DNA from: CAYNJY01 sp964397755 | Lineage (GTDB): Bacteria; Patescibacteriota; Microgenomatia; UBA10105; UBA927 | Assembly (NCBI GenBank): GCA_964397755.1 | Contig: CAYNJY010000004.1 | Location: 1-64,000 of the forward strand | Reading direction: 5' to 3' | DNA: 64,000 bases | Shown here: positions 14,880-23,024 of the stretch, piece after piece | Numbering within the stretch: position 1 is the stretch's first letter | Layout: each line of letters starts with the position of its first letter | The notes under the pieces: model-generated | Told to the model about the DNA's origin: nothing | Databases searched by the model: none | What the model saw: the letters and a program-made list of their open reading frames with translations, nothing else | Position numbers and translations under genes: made by a program

Positions 14880-16607
14880 CTACTTCCGTTCAATATTAAA
14901 AAGGCTGTTGCGGATCGATATGTAGCCTGGCGCACGAAGATTAAAGACTTGCTTAAAATCAGCTCCTGAGATAGTAGCACCCCCTCGATTGGTCTGCAGA
15001 ATCACGCTTTCGGTATATCCGCCGCTGTTGTATGTAACTGAAATGGACGAAACAGACGAATATGCGCCACCGAGGCTGCTTGCCGCTTCGCGCATTTCGC
15101 TCATGGAATAGGGATTTCCTGAAGCACCGCCAATTGAGCAACTATTTATCGTTACCGGAAGTACCCTACTCTTGTCACCGCCTTGAGTTAAGACCACCCA
15201 GGCATTGAGGATATCCGCAAATTCCTCTCCTGTAAGCCACGGATGAGACCGACCGCACTTCCCTGAGGAGTTATAGTAGTCGGCGGTGTACCATCCTTTG
15301 TAAAACCAAGGGCTGCCCGCAATCTTTTCGTACGCGCCGTTTGTCCAGCATCCCTGATTCCCACAGGTTGTGTCCCACCCCATGGTCGAAAGGTACCCTC
15401 CGGTTGTCGAGGAATAGTAGCCAACAACGTCCTCAAGAATCTGGCCGCGCGTCTCCTCCACCGCAGACCGCCACTCTGCCGGAGGGCTATCAGCTTTTGA
15501 TTTTGAAAACACCTGACATGCTTGCGTCGTACAAATCGTCAAACCGCCCGTTTTGTAGCGCCAAGCATAGGTGCGAGCAGCCACGGCTTGCGCCTTGAGC
15601 GCTTCTTTCGGAAACGAGGAAGGCATCTCGGCAATCCCCATGAGGTAGAAGCTCTCAAACTCAAGGTTGCCGTAGCCAGAAACACTGATCGTGCCTCCGG
15701 TGTCCTTCTCCACCGGCTCTTTGCCGTAGTACGCGCGCAGAATATCCCGGTACCCCTGCCCACTCTCTGCCCTTCCTTTCGCGCCGTACTGACTCATGCC
15801 TTTTTTGTGCGTATAGGCGCCAAAGGAAAATCCTCCAAAAGCCGGCCGGAAGCCCGGATCGAATTCCGGCGAGGCGTTCGGGTCATCGGCAAGGGGAACA
15901 TCACCCAAACTTGTGGTAAACGTGCCTGAGCGAGCATTTAAGATCGCCTGCTGCTGCGCGGTTAAGCTTGCGATGAAGCCAGATATTTTCGTTTGGTAGG
16001 CACGAGCCTCGCCAACGAGCTTTCGCACACTGACCGCTCGCCGGTCGGTTTCTTCCCTGAGGTACGCGAGCGTCCCTTTTTCTTTCTCAAGCACCCTCTT
16101 TTTGCCCTCAAGAGTATGCACCAGCACCGCAACCTGACTAATTGCCTTCTTGTCTTCGTTAATCACCGCTCTCTGGTAGGCAAACATCCGAACAACCGAT
16201 CCGACATTCGTGCCACTGAGAAACGGCGTGAGGGAACTAAAAGAGGAGGTTTTCCGGTAGAGCTGTCCGATGCGCCGGCTCGCAAGGAGAAGGAGGTTTC
16301 CGAGTTCGCGTTCGCCTGTATCTATTGCAGCTGACTTCCGTGACACATCAGCCTCAATGATTTTAATGCGATTTTGGAACGCAGTGATGTCGGCCTCCAT
16401 CTTGCGAAGCGCGTCTTCGTGTGGCTTTTTTGCAACCTCCATTTGGTTCCACGCTTCCTGACACTTCCCTATTTTCTGCCGACATTCATCAACGCCACTG
16501 CAAGTTGGGTCGCACGTCTGAGCAGATACCACCGGTACCAGCTTGAAACAGAATACCGCGTTGATACAGACACTAAAAATGGCGAGTCCAACTACGTTTT
16601 TTCGCAT
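14880..16607 (-). CDS. SpoIID/LytB-domain cell-wall protein with coiled coil
   Basis: The 575-residue protein begins with a signal peptide ending in VSAQ. A cysteine-bearing segment and a long coiled coil (about residues 40-230) follow, as in EnvC/PcsB-like proteins. The C-terminal part, about 270-560, is a SpoIID domain: GYGNLEFESFYLMGIAEMPS, ALKAQAVAARTYAW and YYSSTTGGYL are the conserved blocks. SpoIID proteins are lytic transglycosylases that act on denuded glycan strands in the envelope. The combination suggests a peptidoglycan remodelling factor recruited through the coiled coil. It faces away from the VirB2-like genes and is upstream of the PH-domain gene in the same direction. Confidence 0.88.
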   Translation of the reverse strand: MRKNVVGLAIFSVCINAVFCFKLVPVVSAQTCDPTCSGVDECRQKIGKCQEAWNQMEVAKKPHEDALRKMEADITAFQNRIKIIEADVSRKSAAIDTGERELGNLLLLASRRIGQLYRKTSSFSSLTPFLSGTNVGSVVRMFAYQRAVINEDKKAISQVAVLVHTLEGKKRVLEKEKGTLAYLREETDRRAVSVRKLVGEARAYQTKISGFIASLTAQQQAILNARSGTFTTSLGDVPLADDPNASPEFDPGFRPAFGGFSFGAYTHKKGMSQYGAKGRAESGQGYRDILRAYYGKEPVEKDTGGTISVSGYGNLEFESFYLMGIAEMPSSFPKEALKAQAVAARTYAWRYKTGGLTICTTQACQVFSKSKADSPPAEWRSAVEETRGQILEDVVGYYSSTTGGYLSTMGWDTTCGNQGCWTNGAYEKIAGSPWFYKGWYTADYYNSSGKCGRSHPWLTGEEFADILNAWVVLTQGGDKSRVLPVTINSCSIGGASGNPYSMSEMREAASSLGGAYSSVSSISVTYNSGGYTESVILQTNRGGATISGADFKQVFNLRAPGYISIRNSLFNIERK

Positions 16608-16671
16608 ATCCGGAATTACTTCATTGTATCATCGGAGGCTACTCTTGCGCTTCCTTTTCTATACCCCTTTT

Positions 16672-16679
16672 GCTACACT
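16672..16679 (+). promoter_or_regulatory. extended -10 promoter, leaderless spacing
   Basis: TGCTACACT is an extended -10 element and is followed by six bases and the GTG start of the next gene, so transcription should start at the start codon. No ribosome-binding site is present. Confidence 0.5.
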
Positions 16680-16685
16680 ATTTCT

Positions 16686-17468
16686 GTGAAAGATCTACTC
16701 CGCATTCTAGCAATCTTTATACTCTCTTTTTGGGTGTTCATGCATCCCACAGGAGCAGGGGCGGCGAGTTGTGGTGATATCATCTTGTCTCTAGACCCGC
16801 CGGCACCCGCACAGAATCAAAACGTAGACGCAATTATCACCATTTCCAATAACGACAAACTGGAGCTCTACGTCGATGCTCGAAGTTCGACGAGCACATT
16901 GCGTCGTATAGTCCAAACGGTTCTTTCCCGAAAAGTAAAAACGATACAGGGGCCGGTCACCAATCTCCGCGTCCCAATGGGTACACTGAAAAAAAGCGAC
17001 TACGTGATGTGGCTTGAACGGTCAACGCTCTTTGGGCCGCTGCGAGCTGACCCGAATGTCTGCTCCCAAACGTTCACAGTGTCTGAAACAGGTGGTCAGG
17101 TTAGCTCTGAAATACTCCGCAATGTCTGTCGGACCGTGTCAGAGAAAGACGGAAAGAAAAAAACATGTGAAGAGTGCTTCTTAAACCGTGGCGGCGCATG
17201 GACCGCGCTCGGCTGCATCGAGATAACACCGGACAAATTTATTCAAAAATTTCTCTCCTTCGGCGTGAGTGTCGGCGGGGGCATCGCGTTCCTCCTTGTT
17301 CTGTTCGGTGGCTTCCAGGTTCTCACGAGTGCCGGAAACCCGGAACGCTTGATCGCCGGGAAAGAGCTCGTCGGCGCAGCAATCTCCGGCCTTCTCCTTA
17401 TCATCTTCTCGCTCTTTCTCCTCCGACTCGTTGGATTGACTATACTTGGGCTCCCCGGATTTGAGTAA
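16686..17468 (+). CDS. exported protein with VirB2-like C-terminal domain
   Basis: The 260-residue product starts at a GTG directly behind a -10 box. A signal peptide ends near GAGAA. An extracellular domain of about 150 residues with eight or so cysteines (CGDI, NVCSQ, NVCRT, KTCEEC, GCIEI) follows. The C-terminal 80 residues are two membrane helices with the loop GGFQVLTSAGNPERLIAGKE, the same architecture as the short VirB2-like proteins in this window. It looks like a pilin-type membrane subunit that carries an added outer domain. The function of that domain is unknown. The next gene starts one base after its stop. Confidence 0.65.
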   Translation: MKDLLRILAIFILSFWVFMHPTGAGAASCGDIILSLDPPAPAQNQNVDAIITISNNDKLELYVDARSSTSTLRRIVQTVLSRKVKTIQGPVTNLRVPMGTLKKSDYVMWLERSTLFGPLRADPNVCSQTFTVSETGGQVSSEILRNVCRTVSEKDGKKKTCEECFLNRGGAWTALGCIEITPDKFIQKFLSFGVSVGGGIAFLLVLFGGFQVLTSAGNPERLIAGKELVGAAISGLLLIIFSLFLLRLVGLTILGLPGFE

Positions 17469-17469
17469 C

Positions 17470-17823
17470 ATGGTATCTATGAAAAACCTCCTTGCTCAGG
17501 CACTGACTCTTCCGGATAACACCAAGCTCGTGTACCCAAACGAGTTTCAAGATTTCCAGACTCGCTTTCCATCTCTTGGGAGTATCCTGACCATGGCACT
17601 GCGATTTATCTTTGCCTTTGCCGGAATTGGGCTCCTCCTTATGATTCTCTCCTCTGGTTTTACACTCCTCACGAGCGGCGGGGACCCAAAAAAACTTGAG
17701 ATGGGAAGAAACCGAATCACCAATGCGATTGTTGGGTTTGTGATTATTTTCGTCGCGTTTTGGCTGACGCAACTTATGGGAATTATCTTTGGTATTGCCG
17801 AGATCGGTACAATCTTCAAGTAG
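17470..17823 (+). CDS. VirB2/TrbC-like membrane protein
   Basis: The 117-residue protein has an N-terminal amphipathic segment and two membrane helices joined by SSGFTLLTSGGDPKKLEMGR. The motif SGGD followed by a lysine and an (E/Q)xxR helix is shared by all VirB2-like paralogues here. VirB2/TrbC proteins are the major pilus subunits or inner-membrane pilin precursors of type IV secretion. A start nine bases further on (MKNLLAQ) is also possible. It pairs with the preceding exported paralogue and converges on uppS. Confidence 0.7.
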   Translation: MVSMKNLLAQALTLPDNTKLVYPNEFQDFQTRFPSLGSILTMALRFIFAFAGIGLLLMILSSGFTLLTSGGDPKKLEMGRNRITNAIVGFVIIFVAFWLTQLMGIIFGIAEIGTIFK

Positions 17824-17825
17824 CG

Positions 17826-18527
17826 CTAAGTCCCGAATCGCCGCTGTCGCCTGAAAAACTCCGCAATTACCTCATCAAGCTTCTCGGGGGTAAACTCCGG
17901 CATGTACCACGGAGGAAAAACAATTTCACTGTACTCGCTTTGCCAAAGAAGAAACCCGCTCAAACGCTGCTCGCCACCGGGACGAACGATGAGATCCGGA
18001 TCGGGAATGCCTGCGGTGTCCAAGAGCGAAGAAAAGATTTGTTCGCTCAATTTGAAATTTGAAATTTGAAATTTGAAATTTCCGTGCAATCTTTGGATTG
18101 CACGGATGATCTCGTCTCTTCCGCCGTAGTTCAACGCAAACACTACCGTAATTTTTGTATTGTCCTTCGTTTGTTCAACCACCTTCTCAAGGGCATTTTT
18201 TATATCCGGCGCGAACTTTGATATATCGCCTATTGCCAACACGCGCACACCTTTCTCATGAAGCCTTTGCCAGCGCTTCTGTATGACGTGTCGAAAGAGG
18301 CGCATGACTCCCTCCACCTCCCTTTTGTCCCGCTGCCAATTCTCTGTTGACCAGGCCCAGAAGGTCATGAACTTAACGCCCCGCTTGGCGGCATACTCAA
18401 TGAGGGGTTCTAAAATTTTGTCCGTCACCCGCCGATGTCCTTCCAGAACCGGCAATCCCTGCTCCCGCGCCCACCGCCGATTGCCGTCCATGATGACGGC
18501 GATATGTTGAGGGATATTTTTTCCCAT
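17826..18527 (-). CDS. uppS: isoprenyl (undecaprenyl) diphosphate synthase
   Basis: The 233-residue cis-prenyltransferase condenses isopentenyl diphosphate onto an allylic primer to give the lipid carrier of wall and glycan synthesis. The active-site motif HIAVIMDGNRRWAREQG is intact, with EGHRR, FWAWSTENW and the C-terminal IVRPGGEQRLSGFLLWQ. Between the latter half and that motif lies the odd segment NFKFQISNFKL, encoded by a tandem period-7 repeat; it falls in the position of a surface loop. The gene is last in the mevalonate operon, three bases after mvaD, so precursor supply and use are coupled. Confidence 0.95.
   Translation of the reverse strand: MGKNIPQHIAVIMDGNRRWAREQGLPVLEGHRRVTDKILEPLIEYAAKRGVKFMTFWAWSTENWQRDKREVEGVMRLFRHVIQKRWQRLHEKGVRVLAIGDISKFAPDIKNALEKVVEQTKDNTKITVVFALNYGGRDEIIRAIQRLHGNFKFQISNFKLSEQIFSSLLDTAGIPDPDLIVRPGGEQRLSGFLLWQSEYSEIVFPPWYMPEFTPEKLDEVIAEFFRRQRRFGT
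18049..18082. repeat. period-7 repeat inside uppS
   Basis: The plus strand shows about five copies of the heptamer AAATTTG in tandem, ending in AAATTTCC. Because three heptamers make seven codons, the tract stays open in all frames and is translated as NFKFQISNFKL. The reverse-complement tract occurs at 50292-50324 within another gene. Confidence 0.85.
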
Positions 18528-18530
18528 ATC

Positions 18531-19514
18531 TTAAAATAGATGCTCTGTCGCAAGCCGTGCTCCTCGCGCTGGTTTGTTCACAATAATCTGCTGTACTCCA
18601 TTAACTTCGCGTACTCTTTCTAAAACTTTCGTTTCATCCTTCGCTTCGCAAATAAGATGAACATTAGGGCCTGCGTCGATGGTGAAATATACCGGTATTC
18701 CTTCTTTTCTCCAATCACCGGCCGCTTTCATAATTTTTTTGGTACCCTCGTTCCAGTACAGAAGAGGTGGATTCTGTGTTTGCATCACCTGATGCATAGA
18801 GAGCGCGTCTTCTTCAATTGCCGGACCGAGGGTAGACAAATTTTTTCCTTCTAATCCTTGCGTAACTCGTTTAATACGGTCTGGTAATTCCTGTAATCGT
18901 TTCTCAAAAAAAGGACTCGTGTGTATCCCATTGTGTCCGGCGGAAGACGAAACATCTTTTGCGTTATTTTCCACAATGACCAATATATCTCGCAGATCCC
19001 AGTGCGTTGAGGGAAAAAGCGAATACGCATACGAATCATCTGACGTTTCGCCTGTTTTCCACTCAACAAATCCATCGGGAATCGACCGGCACGCAGAACC
19101 GGATCCAACGCGAGCGAGAATTGTTAATTCTTTTTCAGAAAGTGTCAACCCTAATGCTGTAGTTGCAGCGACTGTGAGGGCGGCAAATCCAGACGCAGAG
19201 GATGCTGCACCCGAGGATTTCGGAAATGAATTTTTTGTTGCAACCCGGGCAAACAAGTTCTTCTCTAATTTTTCTCGTATCACATCAAGCTGTCGAACTA
19301 CTCGTGCAACTTCAGAATCACTGAATCCCCCCTTTTCAAGAAGATCAACCCTGTCCTTTAATAAATCTTTTGAAAATTCAACAGTTGTTGTCGTCGTCGA
19401 AGCACTAAGATTCATCGAAATGGAAGTATTATGGGGAAGCCGAAGTTTTGCATCTTTTCGACCCCAATATTTGATAAACGCAATGTTTGCCGGAGCGATT
19501 GCTGTGGTTCTCAT
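18531..19514 (-). CDS. mvaD: diphosphomevalonate decarboxylase
   Basis: The 327-residue GHMP-family enzyme converts mevalonate 5-diphosphate to isopentenyl diphosphate with ATP and loss of CO2. The N-terminal ANIAFIKYWGRKD is the decarboxylase signature. FPKSSGAASSASGFAAL is the phosphate-binding loop, and GSGSACRSIPDGFVEW carries the conserved SACRS motif. The C-terminus has FTIDAGPNVHLI. The start overlaps the stop of the phosphomevalonate kinase gene by four bases (ATGA). Presence of this enzyme shows a classical, not an archaeal phosphomevalonate decarboxylase, route. Confidence 0.96.
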   Translation of the reverse strand: MRTTAIAPANIAFIKYWGRKDAKLRLPHNTSISMNLSASTTTTTVEFSKDLLKDRVDLLEKGGFSDSEVARVVRQLDVIREKLEKNLFARVATKNSFPKSSGAASSASGFAALTVAATTALGLTLSEKELTILARVGSGSACRSIPDGFVEWKTGETSDDSYAYSLFPSTHWDLRDILVIVENNAKDVSSSAGHNGIHTSPFFEKRLQELPDRIKRVTQGLEGKNLSTLGPAIEEDALSMHQVMQTQNPPLLYWNEGTKKIMKAAGDWRKEGIPVYFTIDAGPNVHLICEAKDETKVLERVREVNGVQQIIVNKPARGARLATEHLF

Positions 19515-20419
19515 AGTTCTATCCTCACCCCTTCTGCATTCGGACGGACATCTAGTGCCTGTCCGCCTGCTTGTTGTATTGCCTTGCTTATCTCTTCTCT
19601 CTTATCGCTTTTTGCAAGGGCAATCATGCAATCTCCGCCGCCTGCGCCAGAAAGTTTTGCCCCCCAAGCCCCGGCGCGCTTGGCAGCGCTGATTAAGTCC
19701 TCAAGCTTCTGTGTGCTGACACCCAGATCCCGCAAGTACTCCTGATTAAAATCCATAAGCTTCCCGAGCCGTTCCCAGTTTTGAGAAAGAAGCGCTTCTT
19801 TTCCGCTAGCCACAAGTTTTCCGACCCCTTGCATGATTCGATCTACTTTTTCCGGATATGCTTCTCTCTTTCTCCCAACGTCGCGCACAAGCTCAACAGT
19901 ATCCGCTTTCACTCCTGTATAGCCAACAACAAGAGGAATGGTGCCTACCGCTAACGGCTCGGCGGTCTTCCTTGAACCCGTATAATATACTGTTCCTCCC
20001 CAGACTGCTGCTGCGACATCAAATCCAGAACCAACTCCTTGCACGGAAAGCACTGCTCTGTAGGACAACTCAAAAAGCTCTCTTTGGCCAACTACTTTCT
20101 CATACAACATACTCAGAGCCTTGAGCGTTGCAACGGTCACTGCGGAAGAGGATCCAAAACCATAGCCGTTGAGCTGTCCTTGGGTCGTGATTCGAATGCC
20201 TCCATCTGTGCCCCATGCCTTCTTGGCAACGCCGATCGCCGCGTCGATGAACCGCGTATCATGTACCTGCGGCGAGTTAATGATACTTTTGTATCCTTTA
20301 CTCTTTTCAACTGTCACTGAAAGCCTTTGATCAACCGCCGTCACAATGCACGGCTGTCCATAGACCACCGCGTGTTCCCCCATGAGCAGTAATTTCCCTG
20401 GAGCGGAAACCTTAACCAT
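19511..20419 (-). CDS. mvaK2: phosphomevalonate kinase (GHMP family)
   Basis: The 302-residue GHMP kinase starts APGKLLLMGEHAVVYGQP and has the ATP loop GYGFGSSSAVTVATLKAL. The segment VQGVGSGFDVAAAVWGG and the C-terminal KLSGAGGGDCMIAL are typical of bacterial phosphomevalonate kinases rather than mevalonate kinases. The reaction is phosphorylation of mevalonate 5-phosphate. It lies between mevalonate kinase, with an overlap of eight bases, and mvaD, with an overlap of four, which supports the assignment. The GEHAVVYG start is shared with mevalonate kinases, so exchange of the two kinase roles is the main alternative. Confidence 0.85.
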   Translation of the reverse strand: MVKVSAPGKLLLMGEHAVVYGQPCIVTAVDQRLSVTVEKSKGYKSIINSPQVHDTRFIDAAIGVAKKAWGTDGGIRITTQGQLNGYGFGSSSAVTVATLKALSMLYEKVVGQRELFELSYRAVLSVQGVGSGFDVAAAVWGGTVYYTGSRKTAEPLAVGTIPLVVGYTGVKADTVELVRDVGRKREAYPEKVDRIMQGVGKLVASGKEALLSQNWERLGKLMDFNQEYLRDLGVSTQKLEDLISAAKRAGAWGAKLSGAGGGDCMIALAKSDKREEISKAIQQAGGQALDVRPNAEGVRIEL

Positions 20420-21422
20420 ACAAATGTCTCAATCCGACCAATAATTTTTTTCGTTTCTGTTCCAGCCGTATCCCCTCTTCTCCTAATTGGATCTCTTGCA
20501 AAGTATATCCGTGAGGCCGACAGACGGCTTCTACAATTTTGCGCTGCCGATGGTAGCAGAGGAGAAACCCTACCGGGCCGCTCCTGCCGCCCCCTCCGAG
20601 GATTTTGGCTGCACCTCCGGCCTTCTCAATTGAACGGATGAGAGGAATAACCCTCCGGCTCACCACGCCCATACCCTCGAGTGTTCGCAGGCCTTTACGG
20701 ATAGCGCTCTTAAGTTTTTCTTCGTTCCCTTGTTTGAGCGCTGCTGTTACCCTTCTTACCTGCTCTTCATTTTCATTAAACAATTTCTCCATTTTTGATT
20801 TTTGATATTTGACTTTTGCTTTTACGTACGCCACCATCTCTCCGGTTGTCTCCTTGGGTCTTCCGGTATCAACGAGGAAAAAGTGGTCGAGCTCTGGCGG
20901 CAGTTTTATCGGCAGCTGCCAAAAACTTCGTAAAAATTCAAGTTCTTTCCGATACCAGAGAAACCCGCCGAAGGTTACCGCTGTATTATCTCCGCCGGAC
21001 GGGTTGCCGTGCATTTTTTTCTCGACTTCATAGGCAAGCTGGTTGATGGCCACCGGGTTCCAGACTTTTTTTAGAAAATAGATGAGCGCTCCAACTGTCG
21101 CGACGGCCACTGCAGCCGAAGATCCCACGTGATATCCTGCCGGAATTTGAGATGAAACAGTAACTTTAAGCTTCGGCAAGCTCTCCAGCTTAAGGTGCTC
21201 GCGCACTTTCTCGACTGCATGCCGCACATAGTCCATCGACTCACTTGCTTCAATCAATAATGTGTTACTTGTTGATGGGTGCTTGTCCCGAGTCTTTCCG
21301 GGGGAGTGGGTAATGGTTACAAAGAGCCGCAGGTTTACGGCGGCGATGAGGGCCGGCTTGCCGTAGACCACCGCGTGTTCCCCCATTACATGAATTTTAC
21401 CGGGAACGGAGACTGTTACCAT
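20412..21422 (-). CDS. mvk: mevalonate kinase
   Basis: The 336-residue GHMP kinase phosphorylates mevalonate. It has VPGKIHVMGEHAVVYGKP, the ATP loop IPAGYHVGSSAAVAVATV, and EKKMHGNPSGGDNTAVTFGG, which is the mevalonate kinase signature containing the catalytic aspartate. The third GHMP motif reads KILGGGGRSGPVGF where GAGGGG is usual, a small deviation. A period-7 tract near 20791-20822 encodes the lysine-rich loop KAKVKYQKSKMEK. The last 25 residues extend past the usual end. It overlaps the next kinase gene by eight bases. Confidence 0.93.
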   Translation of the reverse strand: MVTVSVPGKIHVMGEHAVVYGKPALIAAVNLRLFVTITHSPGKTRDKHPSTSNTLLIEASESMDYVRHAVEKVREHLKLESLPKLKVTVSSQIPAGYHVGSSAAVAVATVGALIYFLKKVWNPVAINQLAYEVEKKMHGNPSGGDNTAVTFGGFLWYRKELEFLRSFWQLPIKLPPELDHFFLVDTGRPKETTGEMVAYVKAKVKYQKSKMEKLFNENEEQVRRVTAALKQGNEEKLKSAIRKGLRTLEGMGVVSRRVIPLIRSIEKAGGAAKILGGGGRSGPVGFLLCYHRQRKIVEAVCRPHGYTLQEIQLGEEGIRLEQKRKKLLVGLRHLYG

Positions 21423-21453
21423 ACAACAACTGCAAATTTTAAAGTTTGAATTT

Positions 21454-21759
21454 TTAAGTACCCAATGGTTTCACCTTTATCCCATACGGAATCACCCCGT
21501 CAGGGTCAGGGTGCGTGACGCGGCGGATAACTGTCACCACCTTCATCCCAATACGTGATTTTTCCTCGGTCGGGTCGACCAGTTGTGCCATGATGCGTCC
21601 TCCTCCGCTAAGCGCCACGATAACCACCGGGTACGGAGCTTGATCGCTAAATTCTGCCGGCGGTACGCGGACAATTGTCCACGAAATAATCTTCCCTTCC
21701 TTGCCGAGAAGGGCTGCTACTTTTTTCTGATTCCGCCAAATTTTGACCGGACTAAGCAT
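21454..21759 (-). CDS. DUF35 OB-fold protein without zinc ribbon
   Basis: The 101-residue protein matches the OB-fold half of the DUF35 family: GKIISWTIVRVPPAEFSDQA, then PYPVVIVALSGGGRIMAQLV, then KVVTVIRRVTHPDPDG and IPYGIKV. In archaea the DUF35 protein joins acetyl-CoA thiolase and HMG-CoA synthase into one complex that channels acetoacetyl-CoA. Those proteins have an N-terminal zinc ribbon with four cysteines; this one has none, passing from SPVKIWRNQKK directly into the OB fold. It lies directly after the thiolase gene and close to HMG-CoA synthase, so a scaffold role is likely. Confidence 0.82.
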   Translation of the reverse strand: MLSPVKIWRNQKKVAALLGKEGKIISWTIVRVPPAEFSDQAPYPVVIVALSGGGRIMAQLVDPTEEKSRIGMKVVTVIRRVTHPDPDGVIPYGIKVKPLGT

Positions 21760-21766
21760 AGGGTAA

Positions 21767-22948
21767 TTACCTTTGTACTATGTGTACCACCGCTGTCGCG
21801 CCGCTGCCGCCGACATTGTGCGCGAGGCCCACCCGCGCTCCTTTGACTTGACGGTTGCCCGCACGTCCTCGCAGCTGTTCAAACAGCTCAACGACTTGTT
21901 TGACTCCGGTTGCCCCCACCGGGTGTCCACACCCTTTGAGTCCTCCTGATGGATTCACAACCCGCTTCTTTGCTCTGCCGAGGGTCACTTCGCCTCGTGC
22001 GACCCCAGAAGCTGCTTCACCTTTTTTGTAAAAGCCAAGGTCCTCAAGAGCCAAGATTTCAGCAATGGTGAAACAGTCATGGAGCTCAACGACGTCGACG
22101 TCTTTTGTCCCGAGTCCAGCTTGTTCATATGCCCGCTTGGCTGCCTCCCGCGTTGCCTTAAGCTCTGTCAGGCTTTCTCTCTGCGCCAGCCCGAGAGTAT
22201 CCGTCGCCACAGCAGAAGCAATAATTTTAACGGCTTTTTTGGTCATTGAAATTTGCTTGCCCTGAGTCTTACCGAAGGGGGATCTGTGATTTGCCGTCAG
22301 AATGACGGCTGCCGCTCCATCCGATATCGGCGAACAGTCCAGAAGCTTGAGGGGGTCGGCGACGCAGCTACTTTTCATAACGTGTTCCACGGTTAAGACC
22401 GTGCAAAACTGCGCGTTGGGGTTCAGCGAGGCATGAAAGTGGTTTTTGACCGCTACGGCCGCAAGCTCCTCTTCGCTCGTCCCGAATTCTCTCATGTGTA
22501 CGTGAGCCAAAAGGGCGTAAAGCCCCGGAAATGTGGCGCCGGCGAGCCGCTCCTCGTCGCTTCCTGCGCCCATGAGGGCGGTGGCGACATCCTCGGGCTT
22601 GTGGTCCGTCATTTTCTCTACCCCCAAAACCGCCACCGTTTTGTACTGACCTGAAAGAATACTATTGATGGCTGTGTGAAGCGCCAGTCCGCCGGAAGCA
22701 CACGCGCCTTCTACTTTAAATGCGGGAACAAGAAGTCCCAGTTCTTCGGCAAAAAACGCGCCCAAATGCTCCTGTCCGCCGAGCATGCCCGAGAGCATGT
22801 TGCCCACGAAAAGTGCTTCGATATCAGAAACTGATATCTCAGCATCGCCAAGCGCGTCGCTGACCGCTTGCCGCGCGAGCGTTCGGGGAGACACTCCCCA
22901 GAGCTCACCGAACTTCGTGGTTGCTGCACCGATTATTGAAACGTCCAT
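21767..22948 (-). CDS. acetyl-CoA acetyltransferase, archaeal-type thiolase
   Basis: The 393-residue thiolase is of the archaeal/SCP-x-like type. It has VEGACASGGLALHTAINS with the nucleophilic cysteine, VELHDCFTIAEILALEDLG, and the C-terminal NPSGGLKGCGHPVGATG with the active-site His/Cys region, ending in AHNVGGSGATAVVH. It would make acetoacetyl-CoA from two acetyl-CoA, first step of the mevalonate route. An in-frame segment NHRSPFGKTQGKQ, encoded by a REP-like palindrome, interrupts the sequence after ILTA; relatives do not need it. It is followed eight bases later by its DUF35 partner. Confidence 0.92.
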   Translation of the reverse strand: MDVSIIGAATTKFGELWGVSPRTLARQAVSDALGDAEISVSDIEALFVGNMLSGMLGGQEHLGAFFAEELGLLVPAFKVEGACASGGLALHTAINSILSGQYKTVAVLGVEKMTDHKPEDVATALMGAGSDEERLAGATFPGLYALLAHVHMREFGTSEEELAAVAVKNHFHASLNPNAQFCTVLTVEHVMKSSCVADPLKLLDCSPISDGAAAVILTANHRSPFGKTQGKQISMTKKAVKIIASAVATDTLGLAQRESLTELKATREAAKRAYEQAGLGTKDVDVVELHDCFTIAEILALEDLGFYKKGEAASGVARGEVTLGRAKKRVVNPSGGLKGCGHPVGATGVKQVVELFEQLRGRAGNRQVKGARVGLAHNVGGSGATAVVHIVQR

Positions 22949-23024
22949 AATCTATACATCTGCACATGGCAAATCTGCGTCAGTCATGTATTTGCTTATT
23001 TGTAGATTTGTTTATTTGTAGATT

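Noticed and set aside
18049..18082. Regular repeats at first sight resembling a small CRISPR array
   Set aside because: Unit length is seven bases without spacers; it is a heptamer tract within uppS. No cas gene is present anywhere in the window.
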